Shown here: positions 35,112-44,068 of the stretch, one piece after another
Layout of the letters: the number at the start of each line of letters is the position of its first letter
Numbering within the stretch: position 1 is the first letter of the stretch
Origin: Candidatus Villigracilis vicinus
GTDB taxonomy: Bacteria > Chloroflexota > Anaerolineae > Anaerolineales > Villigracilaceae
Direction: 5' to 3'
NCBI GenBank assembly: GCA_016721315.1
Contig: JADKIL010000003.1
Span: 186,001-250,000, forward strand
Length of the DNA stretch: 64,000 nt
Notes under the pieces: generated by a model
What the model saw: the letters and a program-made list of their open reading frames with translations, nothing else
Told to the model about the DNA's origin: nothing
Databases searched by the model: none
Made by a program: the position numbers and the translations under genes

Positions 35112-36083
35112 TTAATACTCTATGCGTTTGAAATTGGATAGTTCCGGTGAGACTAGTTCTTGCTTGAGAGGCAGGTCTTGTACGATCAAAAGCGGCGCTT
35201 TGCCATACAGGATGAAATGATTGACCATGCTGCCGTACGGCCATTGATGATTCCCTGAATAGCCATGTGCGTTGAAAGTGACGATATCGATCTGTTCCTG
35301 TTCTTCGAGTTGATGCAGCGCGACGGTTGCATTCTCGCTGGTGATGAGATGTGTCCGAACGTCAATGTCTTTCAGGTAGGAGCGAGACTTCAAATTCTCG
35401 AGATATTGCTCCGCTTCTTTGCGGTTTCGGTCAACAACGCGGGTGGCGAGTTCAACATCTTCAGGAGCCAGGGGCATTTGACGTGCCATCTCGGGCGTTT
35501 CGACCACATGCACAAGATGCACCTGTGACTTATGAAATTGTGCCAATTGCGTGATGATCGGCAGCGCATTCTCCGCCCGTTGAGAGCCGTCCAAAGGAAC
35601 CAGGATGCGTTTGTAAAGCGGAGCGGTGGATAATTTATCGGCGCAGGGTCCATATTGATGCGCGCGGACAATCAACAGCGAGGTCTGAGCGATCAGGATG
35701 ATCTTTTGTGTAATGCTGCTGATGCCCCATTGCGTCAGTCCATTTCGCCCATGACTGCTCAGAACGATCAGTTTCATTCCCTGTTGCTGGGCATATTCTG
35801 CGATGCCTTCTGCTACCAACCCTTCGGATACAAGCGCCTGTGTTCGAATACCGCTCTCTTGAAAGAGTGCCTTTATCTTTTCCAAATAGAGGGCGGACTT
35901 TGTTTTATTGATCTGCCAATTCAGCAGGTCGAATAATTGAGCGGATACGACCGTCTGATTTTTTTCCACCATACGGAGCAAAGTGACCTCTGCGTTGAAA
36001 GGACTGGCGATGGCGGCAACATGCGGCAGAACAGAGTCTGCCAATTGAGAACCGTCCAAGGGAACAAGTATGCGATCGAACAT
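35112..36083 (-). CDS. Tandem-domain universal stress protein (UspA family)
   Basis: Cytoplasmic ATP-binding stress protein of 323 residues made of two Usp domains (about 1-150 and 160-305). Each begins with a RILVPLDGS strand (3-10, 169-177). The second has the ATP-binding pattern HGYSGNHQWPYGSMVNHFI (G-2x-G-9x-G-S); the first has the related HGRNGLTQWGISSI. AAAGGATAAACC precedes the ATG. It directly precedes and probably shares a transcript with the cyclic-glucan synthase, which suggests the glucan is made in response to envelope or osmotic stress (inference). Confidence 0.92.
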   Translation of the reverse strand: MFDRILVPLDGSQLADSVLPHVAAIASPFNAEVTLLRMVEKNQTVVSAQLFDLLNWQINKTKSALYLEKIKALFQESGIRTQALVSEGLVAEGIAEYAQQQGMKLIVLSSHGRNGLTQWGISSITQKIILIAQTSLLIVRAHQYGPCADKLSTAPLYKRILVPLDGSQRAENALPIITQLAQFHKSQVHLVHVVETPEMARQMPLAPEDVELATRVVDRNRKEAEQYLENLKSRSYLKDIDVRTHLITSENATVALHQLEEQEQIDIVTFNAHGYSGNHQWPYGSMVNHFILYGKAPLLIVQDLPLKQELVSPELSNFKRIEY

Positions 36084-36977
36084 GGTTTATCCTTTACGCT
36101 GAGCAAAACCTGATGGAATAAGTGATGAATAACGTCTCGTTTTTAAAGAACTGTGAGGATTAATAATGTCTTCAAACAGACCTGCATACTATATATACCG
36201 GCACTTTATTATATTAAATACACCTTCTGCTGGCATCCGCCAGTTGTATGAAATTCATATCCGCCACTTGGGGGATATGCAGCATTCTTATCCATCGGAG
36301 GATTGCGGTATTTCATAAAATCATGGTGGTAAATATTTACTCAAAATCAACGTTCCCCTAATAATGCAAAGTGGGAAGGTTCCTACTGTACAATCAAGCT
36401 GCAAATATATATCTTGCAAATAGAATAACTCTGATAACTTTCCCATTATGGTAAAAAAACTAACTTTGCTCGCAGTTTGGGACGACCCCGGGCAGCTTAC
36501 GATGTAGCTGAGTTGGTCTGGATCGCAGCGCGCACCACCGATTAAGACTCCCCTTAGGGTGCTATTTCGCATTCAGGGTTGGCGCGGTGAAGAGACACAA
36601 ATTCACGTACGTGATTGGGTATTATTCAGGTCGGTTGGGTAGATTAGATATTCGATGGTGGGAAAAATATTCAAGATTACCGAATTTAACAAGAGGTTTG
36701 AATACAGAGAATCCTTTCTTGCCCCCTGATTGCATTGTTCTTAAATTAATACAAAAATGGGTCTGCCTATTATGGGCATTATGTTGAAACAATTGCTGTT
36801 CGCTCAGAGTTGGGATGATTTCTATGTTAAATTGAGTGAAAAATACCCCATCTTTAGCGAAGTGTAAAACATATGAGCTGGGTAATTCTATTGAAATATT
36901 GTAGTATCAACCGAATTTCATAGTAAATTAAAAAAGAACGCCATATTAGGCTTTCTTTCGATTCCCAAAACTCCCTA
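36084..36977. other. Long AT-rich intergenic region
   Basis: Nearly 900 bp with no gene I can support. The first part is the usp leader and an AT-rich stretch. A richer islet near 36475-36600 contains short frames on both strands, one reading RPRAAYDVAELVWIAARTTD before a stop, which may be remnants of a lost gene. A 36-codon frame at 36757-36867 ends in QSWDDFYVKLSEKYPIF but has no ribosome site or support. I see no tRNA, transposase or known structured RNA. Confidence 0.55.
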
Positions 36978-37045
36978 TTGACTCGCAACTTTTTTTCCTG
37001 TATTCTGTTTTAACGTTTGAACAATTTTTTGAACGATTGTTCAAA
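36978..37045 (+). promoter_or_regulatory. Promoter and TetR-type operator for the 37-51 kb cluster
   Basis: TTGACT (36978-36983), 17-nt spacer, TATTCT (37001-37006). Just downstream, TTTGAACAAT (37016-37025) and ATTGTTCAAA (37036-37045) are perfect inverted arms 10 nt apart, and the inner TTGAACGATTGTTCAA adds a second overlapping imperfect palindrome. This is typical of a TetR-family operator blocking transcription. The TetR at 46216 is the obvious candidate. Confidence 0.75.
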
Positions 37046-37065
37046 ATCTCACAGGAGAAGAGAAA

Positions 37066-38388
37066 ATGTCCCATATCAAGTTGAGTTGGCGCAACATCAT
37101 CATCGCCGCGACCCTGCCCGCCGTGATGGAAGTGATCTGGCAGTTGTATAACACCTACGTGCCTGTCTATTTGCAGGCAGGCAACCCCGCCTTCACCGAA
37201 GCGGGAGCCACCACCGTCGGCTTCGGGCTCGGACCCGCCCTGACGGGTTTCATCCTCGTCTTCGATAACATCGCGGGCTTGTTCATCAGTCCCATCGTCG
37301 GCGCATGGAGCGACAGCCTGCGCTCGAAATGGGGACGCCGTATGCCCTTCATCCTCTTCGGCGTGCCGCTTGCTATCGCTGCCTTTATCTTCGTCCCGCT
37401 TATCCCGATGGGTATCGCCCCCGAACTCAACGGGCAGACGGGTCAGCTGACAGGCTTACTTGTCCCCTTCATCGTCTCGCTCTTCCTCGTATTGCTCGCC
37501 TTCGCGGTCGTGCGTCCCGTTGCGGATGTGCTCCTCTTCGACGTGACACCCTCTCCCCAACGCGCCACAGCCAATGGGATCGCGGGCGCGATTGCGGGTC
37601 TGCTGGTGGTGATCACTGCCCTGGCTGGCGCCGCTCTCTATGACGTGTACGGACCGCTTCCTTTCTGGATCGCAGCTGGTCTTGCGCTTCTGATCTTTAT
37701 CCTCACCTGGGCATTTGTCAAAGAACCCGAAGAACTTGCCAGCGCCAAGGAACTTGCGGGTGAACCATTCAACCTAAAAGGTATCATCGCCTTCCTGCGC
37801 GGACTCCCCAAAGAACATTCCAGCAGTTTGAAGTATCTGCTCCTGAGCAACTTGCTCGCGTATGTAGCTCTTGCTCAAATGCAAGCCTTCCTCAGCTCCT
37901 ATGGCGTCTTCTCGCTCGGTATGGAGGAATCTTCCGCCGCCATGCTGGTTGCCATCCCCGCGATTGCGTTCATGATCATGGCTGTGCCTTCGGGTTTGAT
38001 CTCCAACAAGATCGGACGCAAGAACACCCAAATCGTCGGCTTGGTTGGTTACGCCATCGGCGCTCTCGTCATCTACCTCTTCCCCGACGCGACCATGCTC
38101 AATATAGGACTCCTCATCTGCGGCTTGACCTGGCCTCTCGCCAACGTCGTCCAAGTTGCTATGATCGTGGACAGCGCTCCCGTCGAAACATTGATGGGAA
38201 CCTACACAGGTCTGCGCCAAATTGCCGTGACCCTCGGCTTCATCATCGGACCCATCCTCGGCGGGACTCTCGTCGAAGCCATGGGCAACGACTACCGCTG
38301 GGTCTGGCTCATCATGTTCGTCTTCCTCGTCCTCGCTACGGTTGCGATTTTGCCCGTGACAAAGGGTGAAGCGAAGAAAGAAATTTAG
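37066..38388 (+). CDS. MFS transporter, SLC45/GPH-like sugar or metabolite symporter
   Basis: Twelve-helix secondary transporter of 440 residues. It starts with WRNIIIAATLPAVMEVIWQLYNTYVPVYLQ and has the loop 2-3 block SPIVGAWSDSLRSKWGRRMPFILFGVP, characteristic of the SLC45/GPH-type MFS branch. The second repeat has SGLISNKIGRKNTQIVG. ACAGGAG lies 8-14 nt before the ATG. As first gene behind the regulated promoter, it probably imports the substrate of the cluster. Sugar is the common substrate in this branch, but the neighbours point to something amino-acid- or acyl-like. Confidence 0.85.
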   Translation: MSHIKLSWRNIIIAATLPAVMEVIWQLYNTYVPVYLQAGNPAFTEAGATTVGFGLGPALTGFILVFDNIAGLFISPIVGAWSDSLRSKWGRRMPFILFGVPLAIAAFIFVPLIPMGIAPELNGQTGQLTGLLVPFIVSLFLVLLAFAVVRPVADVLLFDVTPSPQRATANGIAGAIAGLLVVITALAGAALYDVYGPLPFWIAAGLALLIFILTWAFVKEPEELASAKELAGEPFNLKGIIAFLRGLPKEHSSSLKYLLLSNLLAYVALAQMQAFLSSYGVFSLGMEESSAAMLVAIPAIAFMIMAVPSGLISNKIGRKNTQIVGLVGYAIGALVIYLFPDATMLNIGLLICGLTWPLANVVQVAMIVDSAPVETLMGTYTGLRQIAVTLGFIIGPILGGTLVEAMGNDYRWVWLIMFVFLVLATVAILPVTKGEAKKEI

Positions 38389-38399
38389 GAATTAGGTAT

Positions 38400-38437
38400 A
38401 TTAGGGATTAGGAATTGTGTAATTCCTAATCCCTAAT
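38400..38437. repeat. 17-bp inverted repeat between MFS and hydrolase genes
   Basis: ATTAGGGATTAGGAATT and AATTCCTAATCCCTAAT arms with a GTGT loop. The unit TTAGGAATTAGG also occurs just before, so it may be a small mobile or slippage-built repeat. It could attenuate transcription between the two genes, although there is no clean U-run. Confidence 0.65.
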
Positions 38438-38450
38438 TTGTAATCCCTTT

Positions 38451-39431
38451 ATGACTATCGTCTTGCAAGTCCTCCTCGCCGTTCTTGTCGTCCTCGCGCT
38501 CTACGCCGCGTATGCCAACCATGCCTACAACCGCGTCCTGCCCCAATCCCGCCCCTGCGTGGACTGTGCGACTCCTGCCCACATCAACGGCTATGATTTG
38601 TACTACCGCGAACTCGGCACGGACAAAGGCGCTCCGCCCGTCATCCTCGTCCACGGCGGACCTGGTCACTCGAGCCTGAGTTTCAAGAACGGATTCGACT
38701 TCCTCGCCGAGCAGACCCGCGTCATCTTCTACGACCAGCGCGGTTCGGGCAATTCGCAAATCAAGCCCAACCCCGAAGATTACACCATCGAGCAACTCGT
38801 GGAAGAACTTGAAGCCCTGCGCCGTGACGTGGTCAAAGCGGACAAGGTCATCCTCGTCGGTCATTCCTTCGGCAGCGCGTTGGTTCAACGCTACGCGCTC
38901 AAATATCCTGAACACGTCGAGAAGATGGTCATCGCAGGCGGGATTCGAATCAACAACGGCATGAGCAACCGCTTCGTCTGGAAATATTTTGGCGGATTGC
39001 TGTACTCCACCGCCCTCGGCTTCCCTCCCGCGGATTCAAAATCCGCAGACGCATGGTTTACCAAATCATCCGAAAAAGATAATCCACAAAGATTATTTGA
39101 TAAAACAAAAACGGATTTACTCAAAGATACAGGCACAGTCTCCTTCGCCCCGTGGCGTGAAATTTCTTTCTCGCTCACAGGCTACGATTACAAAAAAGAA
39201 CTCAGCCAATTGCAGGTCCCAACCCTCTTTATCTACGGCACAGCGGACTCACAATACACAGGCAAACCCGTCGCCGATGAACTCTGCGCCACACTCCCCA
39301 ACTGCCAATCCGTCGAATTCACCCAAAGCGGACACTGGGCATTCCTCGAAGAACCAGAAAAATTTCAGCAAGTGATAAATGATTTTCTTTCAAACAAAAA
39401 CCAAACCGCATTTACCAATTCGTGCAAATAA
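38451..39431 (+). CDS. Alpha/beta hydrolase, proline-iminopeptidase-like
   Basis: 326 residues with an N-terminal membrane anchor or signal (about 4-22) and an alpha/beta-hydrolase domain. Oxyanion HGGPG is at 69-73, nucleophile elbow GHSFG at 137-141 (Ser139), the acid in YGTADSQYTG, and the His in SGHWAFLEEP. HGGPG plus DQRGSGNS is the proline iminopeptidase pattern, so an N-terminal aminopeptidase is the best guess; related esterases cannot be excluded. The anchor places it outside or on the membrane face. Second gene of the cluster. Confidence 0.85.
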   Translation: MTIVLQVLLAVLVVLALYAAYANHAYNRVLPQSRPCVDCATPAHINGYDLYYRELGTDKGAPPVILVHGGPGHSSLSFKNGFDFLAEQTRVIFYDQRGSGNSQIKPNPEDYTIEQLVEELEALRRDVVKADKVILVGHSFGSALVQRYALKYPEHVEKMVIAGGIRINNGMSNRFVWKYFGGLLYSTALGFPPADSKSADAWFTKSSEKDNPQRLFDKTKTDLLKDTGTVSFAPWREISFSLTGYDYKKELSQLQVPTLFIYGTADSQYTGKPVADELCATLPNCQSVEFTQSGHWAFLEEPEKFQQVINDFLSNKNQTAFTNSCK

Positions 39432-39535
39432 TCATTGCGCTCTAAATGGTAAAATATTTATCTGGATAAAAATGACTTTTCCTTCTACTGAACTCCCTCC
39501 GCCCTCCTTCATACAAAGGCTCCACCGAGCAGACT

Positions 39536-41161
39536 TTGTACATCCCCATGCGCGATGGGACTCGTCTCGCCGTTGACCTCTACCTCCCGCGCGGACTCAC
39601 GCCCGAAACCAAAATCCCTACACTCTTCGCCGCCACGCGCTATTGGCGTGCGCAACAACTCAAATCGCCGTTCTCATGGTTTCTCTCTCTGCCCGACTCC
39701 GCTCGCAACTTCTTCACCGCCTTTGGTTACGCCATCCTCCGCATTGACATGCGCGGCACGGGCGCGTCGGAAGGAAATCATCCGCACCCGTGGTCAGCGG
39801 CAGACCTCACCGACCTCTACGACCTGACCGAATGGGTCACGCAACAACCGTGGAGCAACGGGCAAGTCGGCGGCTTCGGCAATTCGTATCAAGCCACCAC
39901 TGCTGAAATGCTCGGCGCGTGCGGACATCCCGCCGTCACCTCCGCGCTCGTGCGCTTCAACGAGTTCGACGTTTACACCGACATCGCTTTCCCTGGCGGC
40001 GTGCCCAACGAGTTCATGCTCACGCAATGGGCAGAGTACAACCGCGCCCTCGACGCCAATCAACTTCCCAAAAGCATGAGCGCGCTCGAAAAGATTCTCG
40101 TCAAAGGCGTCAAGCCCGTTGGCAATCATCCCATTCCCAAACACGCCAACCAACAAGTTGACTCCGCGCTGCGTCACATCACCTTCCGCGATGACCTCGA
40201 CCCCGAGCTCAACATTCGCATGGACGACATCAGCATGTTCGCCCGCCCCACCACGCACGCGCTCGACCATTGGGGCAGTTGGTTCGACGCCGCCACCGCC
40301 AACGCCGTCATTCATCGCTTCGCCAACAATCCCCGCCCGCAGCGCGCCGTCATCGGCGCGTGGAATCATGGCGCAACCCAGCACGTCGGCGCGAAGGAAA
40401 ATCCATTTCCATTGCTCGCGCAAATGAAAGAGTCCCTGCGCTTCTTCGATAATCCGCCCGCGACCCGCGAGTTGCACTACTACACCATTTTTGAAAATGA
40501 ATGGAAATCGACGCCTGAGTTTCCACCTGCGGGTTTGACCTCCACCCGATTCTTTTTCCAACCCCAAAGCGGACTCTCCTCGCTTCTTCCCCCGCCCCAG
40601 CCTGCTGACCGCTACCAGACAGATTTCAACGCCTCAACAGGACTCAACAACCGCTGGCAAACTGAACTCGACCAGCGACCTGTAAAGTACGCGCCCATCA
40701 AAGGACAACTCTCGTACACATCCGCGCCGCTCGAACAGGACACCGAAATCACAGGCTATCCCATCGTGACTCTGTTCGTCAAATCCACACACGATGATGG
40801 CAACTTCTTCGTCTATCTCGAAGCGATTGATGAACAAGGCAACGCGCATTACCTCACCGAAGGAATGCTGCGTGCCATCCATCGCAAAGTTTCAACGGAC
40901 ACGCCGCCGTATAAACAATTCGTTCCCTATCACTCCTTCAAACGCGCCGACGCCATGCCGCTCATCCCTGGTGAAGTGGCAGAAATCACCTTCGGGTTGA
41001 ATCCCATCTCGGCGCTGATTCGCCGCGGGTGGAAGGTACGAGTATCCATTTCAGGCGCAGACAAAGACACCTTTGCCAGAATCCCGCTCACGGGTAGTCC
41101 GAGCGTGGAGATTATGATTGGCGGAGACCAAGCCTCCTTCATCGAGATTCCCATCAAATGA
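39536..41161 (+). CDS. CocE/NonD-type X-Pro dipeptidyl-peptidase-like hydrolase, frameshift near the start
   Basis: Serine hydrolase of 541 residues as an intact frame from a TTG. It has an S15-type alpha/beta-hydrolase domain (IPMRDGTRLAVDLYLP, DMRGTGASEG, nucleophile GFGNSYQ, histidine in GAWNHGA) and a C-terminal jelly-roll PepX domain. Homology-like sequence continues upstream of TTG as SYKGSTEQT in the same frame, while the only ATG (39472, reading MTFPSTELPPP) is one frame off. Removing one C from GCCCTCC near 39501-39507 joins them into a normal N-terminus. The stop overlaps the next gene as ATGA. Activity would be cleavage of Xaa-Pro dipeptides or ester/amide bonds. Confidence 0.82.
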   Translation: MYIPMRDGTRLAVDLYLPRGLTPETKIPTLFAATRYWRAQQLKSPFSWFLSLPDSARNFFTAFGYAILRIDMRGTGASEGNHPHPWSAADLTDLYDLTEWVTQQPWSNGQVGGFGNSYQATTAEMLGACGHPAVTSALVRFNEFDVYTDIAFPGGVPNEFMLTQWAEYNRALDANQLPKSMSALEKILVKGVKPVGNHPIPKHANQQVDSALRHITFRDDLDPELNIRMDDISMFARPTTHALDHWGSWFDAATANAVIHRFANNPRPQRAVIGAWNHGATQHVGAKENPFPLLAQMKESLRFFDNPPATRELHYYTIFENEWKSTPEFPPAGLTSTRFFFQPQSGLSSLLPPPQPADRYQTDFNASTGLNNRWQTELDQRPVKYAPIKGQLSYTSAPLEQDTEITGYPIVTLFVKSTHDDGNFFVYLEAIDEQGNAHYLTEGMLRAIHRKVSTDTPPYKQFVPYHSFKRADAMPLIPGEVAEITFGLNPISALIRRGWKVRVSISGADKDTFARIPLTGSPSVEIMIGGDQASFIEIPIK

Positions 41162-41946
41162 CAGATATCCTTTTCCAATCCCAAGAAAATATAGCCGTTA
41201 TCACCTTCAACCGCCCCGACGTGTTGAACGCGTTCAAGCGCAGTATGTTCCAGCAATTGCTCGACATGCTCGATACGATTGCGAACGATGATTCGATTCG
41301 TGCCGCGCTCATCACGGGCAACGGACGCGCGTTCTCGGCAGGCATTGACCTCGAAGAACTGTCGCACCTTTTCGACGGTTCGACGGTGGCAGAGCAGGCG
41401 CGCGCCGAGTTGGACGAAATGCAGGAACTCACGCGCCGCATGGTGAATTTGCGCAAGCCGATTATCTCTGCCATCAATGGCGTTGCGGTTGGCGTCGGCG
41501 CGGAGATTGCGATTGCGAGCGACATCCGCATTGCGGCGGAGAGCGCGTATTTTCAATTCGCCGAAGTGAAGCGCGGCATTTTTGAAACCAACGGAGTCAT
41601 GCACCGCCTGCCGCGCCTCATCGGCATGGGACGCGCCGCGCATGTGATGATGACAGGCGAACGCATTTCCGCGCAATCTGCTTACGAGATGGGCTTGGTC
41701 ACGAAGGTGACATCGGCAGAAACCATTATTCAAGAAGGCATGGACATCGCCCGCACGCTCGCGTCGAACGCGCCCATTTCTGTGCGGCTTATAAAAGAAG
41801 TGCTGCAACAATCCTACGACCTCGACCTCGAAGCCGTCATGCAACTCGAAACCGAAGGCACGCTCGAATGCTTCGCCAGCGAAGACATGCGCGAAGGCGT
41901 GAAGGCGTTCGTGGAAAAACGCGCGCCGATTTATAAAGGAAAATAG
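41158..41946 (+). CDS. Enoyl-CoA hydratase/isomerase family protein
   Basis: Crotonase-fold enzyme of 262 residues acting on acyl-CoA thioesters. Key segments are NRPDVLNAF, the oxyanion-hole loops AFSAGIDLEEL and NGVAVGVGAEIAIASDIRIA, and FAEVKRGIFETNGVMHRLPRLIGMGRA. The usual second catalytic Glu region reads GIFETNGVMH, so hydratase, isomerase or hydrolase activity are all possible. Start ATG overlaps the CocE stop. With the acyl-CoA ligase at 46.9 kb it forms a CoA-dependent branch of the cluster. Confidence 0.9.
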   Translation: MTDILFQSQENIAVITFNRPDVLNAFKRSMFQQLLDMLDTIANDDSIRAALITGNGRAFSAGIDLEELSHLFDGSTVAEQARAELDEMQELTRRMVNLRKPIISAINGVAVGVGAEIAIASDIRIAAESAYFQFAEVKRGIFETNGVMHRLPRLIGMGRAAHVMMTGERISAQSAYEMGLVTKVTSAETIIQEGMDIARTLASNAPISVRLIKEVLQQSYDLDLEAVMQLETEGTLECFASEDMREGVKAFVEKRAPIYKGK

Positions 41947-41984
41947 ACCAAGATAAAACAGAAAAAGGATGCTTGATAAAAGAA

Positions 41985-42061
41985 CCGAAATCTATCTGCG
42001 TTTATTTGTGTCCATCTGTGGTTAAAAAAATTCGTGTATCTTCGTGACCTTCGTGGACAAA
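41985..42061. repeat. Dispersed TCTGTGGTT/CTTCGTG repeat upstream of the epimerase gene
   Basis: The segment contains TTTGTGTCCATCTGTGGTTAA and CTTCGTGACCTTCGTGGAC words (written here with overlap to 42060). Related words occur before genes at 43190, 46860 and 48490, always just upstream of a start codon. It may be a dispersed intergenic repeat family. Confidence 0.5.
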
Positions 42062-43154
42062 ATGAAAATAACCAAAATCGAAATCATCGACCTCAACATC
42101 CCCTTCAATCACCCGTTCAAGATTGCTTTGGCGGTGATGAACAGCGCCCACAACATCATCGTCCGCGTGCATGACAGTGACGGATTGATTGGCGTGGGCG
42201 AAGGCGTCCCATCGCGCTTTGTGACAGGCGAAGACGCCGACAACGGATTTGAATCCGCCAAACTGTACGCGCAACTGCTCATTGGTAAAAATCCGTTAGA
42301 GATTGACACACGCCTGCGCGAACTTGAACAGTACATGCTCAAGAATCCCGCCATCCGCTGTGCGTATGACCTTGCGCTCTATGACCTGCTTGCCAAACAT
42401 GCGGAACTTCCTTTATATGCTTTGCTCGGTGGCGAGAAAGCAAGTCTTGTACTCCAACCGCACCATCGGCATTGACTCGCCCGACAAAATGGCGAAAACT
42501 GCCAAGCAGCACGTTGAGAACGGCGTGAAGGCATTGAAGGTCAAGGTCGGCACGGGACGTAATGAAGACCTCGCACGGATTCGCGCCATTCGTGAAGCAG
42601 TTGGCAGTGGCGTTCCCATGCGGCTCGACGCCAACCAAGCCTGGGACGAAATCACCGCCATCAACATCCTCACCGCCCTGGCAGAATACGAAATCGAAGT
42701 CTGCGAACAGCCGCTGCCCTATTGGAATTTCGAAGGCTTGAAGCGAGTCCGTGAGCGCAGTCCCATCGCCATCATGGCAGACGAATCCATCTTCGACGCG
42801 CACGACGCTTTCCGTCTCGCCTCTCTCGGTGCCGTGGATTATTTCAACATCAAACTCGCCAAGTCCGCAGGCATTCATGGCGCGCTGAAAATCAACGCCA
42901 TCGGCGAAGCGGCTGGAATCAAATGTATGCTCGGCGGCATGTCCGAGTCTCTCATCGGAGTCAGCGCGGGCGCACATTTGGTTTGTGCCTGCCCGAATAT
43001 TTCTCTGCACGACCTCGACTCTCCCTTTCACTTTGCCGAAGAACCCTCCATCGGCGGCGTGGACTTCCAACCCAACGGCACAGTGACTCTCTCCGACGCT
43101 CACGGTCACGGCGCGGATGTGAGCCCTGAGTGGATGGAGAAGAGCAAGAGATAG
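42062..43154 (+). pseudogene. Enolase-superfamily epimerase (dipeptide epimerase-like), frameshifted
   Basis: Mandelate-racemase/muconate-cycloisomerase group protein of about 363 residues when the frame break is ignored. The first part (from MKITKIEIIDLNIPF) reads to a stop after GGEKASLVL; the second part takes up one frame later at LYSNRTIGIDSPDKM. One extra base near 42434-42446 explains this. Catalytic residues survive: KVKVG (KxK base), RLDANQAW (Asp), CEQPLP (Glu), MADESIFD (Asp), and FNIKLAKS (opposite Lys). The LYSxxTIG and IAMDES-like blocks suggest an L-Ala-D/L-Glu or related dipeptide epimerase. Whether it is active depends on the frameshift being real. Confidence 0.8.
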
Positions 43155-43222
43155 TAATCAGTGAAAAGTAAACAGTGGCTTTTCCATCGTGAAACTTCGT
43201 GTTCATTTACAAAAAGGAACTT

Positions 43223-44038
43223 ATGAATAAATTCCCTCCCTTCCCATCCCCCGCAAAAATTGGATTACTCGGCGTGGCATTCGATGAAAACTCATCTTAC
43301 AAACGCGGCTCGGCGTTGGCTCCGCAGAGAATCCGCGAAGCCTTCTTCTGTGACTCGTCCAATCTGTGGACGGAGAACGAAACCTATCTCGGCGCGGATG
43401 GACTCTTCGCAGACGCGGGCGACATCACACCGTCAGCGGAGAGAATGCCCATAGAGACCGAGCAAGCCGCAGGTAAATTATATGAAGCGGGGCTGAAGGT
43501 CATGGCATTTGGCGGCGACCACTCCGTCACCTATCCGCTGGTAAAGGCTGCGGCGAAGAATCATCCCAATCTCACCATCTTGCACTTCGACGCGCACCCC
43601 GATCTATACGATGACTTTGAAGGCAATCCGCATTCGCATGCCAGCCCCTTTGCGCGGATCATGGAAGCGGGCTTGGCGAAGCGTCTCGTGCAAGTGGGCA
43701 TTCGCACCATCAACGGACATCAGCGCGAGCAAGCAAAGCGTTTCGGCGTGGATGTGCTGACCATGCAAAATTGGCAGGATGTGTTCAACATCCGCTTCGA
43801 CTCGCCGCTTTACATCACCTTCGACATGGATTGTCTCGACCCCGCTTTCGCGCCTGGCATTTCGCACCGCGAACCTGGCGGGCTGTCCACGCGCGAAGCG
43901 TTGAGCGTCATTCAATCGCTCAATGCAAACATCATCGGCGCGGATGTGGTGGAATTAAATCCAACACAAGATGTTTCGGATGTTACTGAAATGGTGGCGG
44001 CGAAAGTGTTCAAAGAGATCGTTGCGAAGATGTTATGA
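43223..44038 (+). CDS. Agmatinase/arginase-family ureohydrolase
   Basis: Binuclear manganese hydrolase of 271 residues that splits urea from a guanidino compound. Metal ligands are visible: GGDHSVTYPL (His), HFDAHPDLYDD (Asp, His, Asp) and ITFDMDCLDPAFAPG (two Asp). The ATG at 43223 follows AAAAGGAACTT; an earlier in-frame start at 43199 is less likely. Family range includes agmatinase, guanidinobutyrase, proclavaminate amidinohydrolase and formimidoylglutamase; the motifs do not decide. It ends overlapping or abutting the UroD-like gene. Confidence 0.9.
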   Translation: MNKFPPFPSPAKIGLLGVAFDENSSYKRGSALAPQRIREAFFCDSSNLWTENETYLGADGLFADAGDITPSAERMPIETEQAAGKLYEAGLKVMAFGGDHSVTYPLVKAAAKNHPNLTILHFDAHPDLYDDFEGNPHSHASPFARIMEAGLAKRLVQVGIRTINGHQREQAKRFGVDVLTMQNWQDVFNIRFDSPLYITFDMDCLDPAFAPGISHREPGGLSTREALSVIQSLNANIIGADVVELNPTQDVSDVTEMVAAKVFKEIVAKML

Positions 44039-44068
44039 ACTCACACGAATTATACTGCAGTTCAAGCA

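Noticed and set aside
36321..36787. Two short frames (83 and 66 codons) in the long intergenic region
   Set aside because: No ribosome site, no family, unusual residue composition; kept only as possible remnants.
39794..40567. Long minus-strand frame opposite the CocE-like gene
   Set aside because: Produced by GC-rich codon bias of the hydrolase; Gly/Val-rich product without motifs.
40930..41844. 304-codon minus-strand frame opposite the enoyl-CoA hydratase
   Set aside because: Antisense shadow crossing two real, overlapping genes.
42339..43109. Minus-strand frame opposite the epimerase
   Set aside because: Shadow; the plus strand has the enolase active-site residues.
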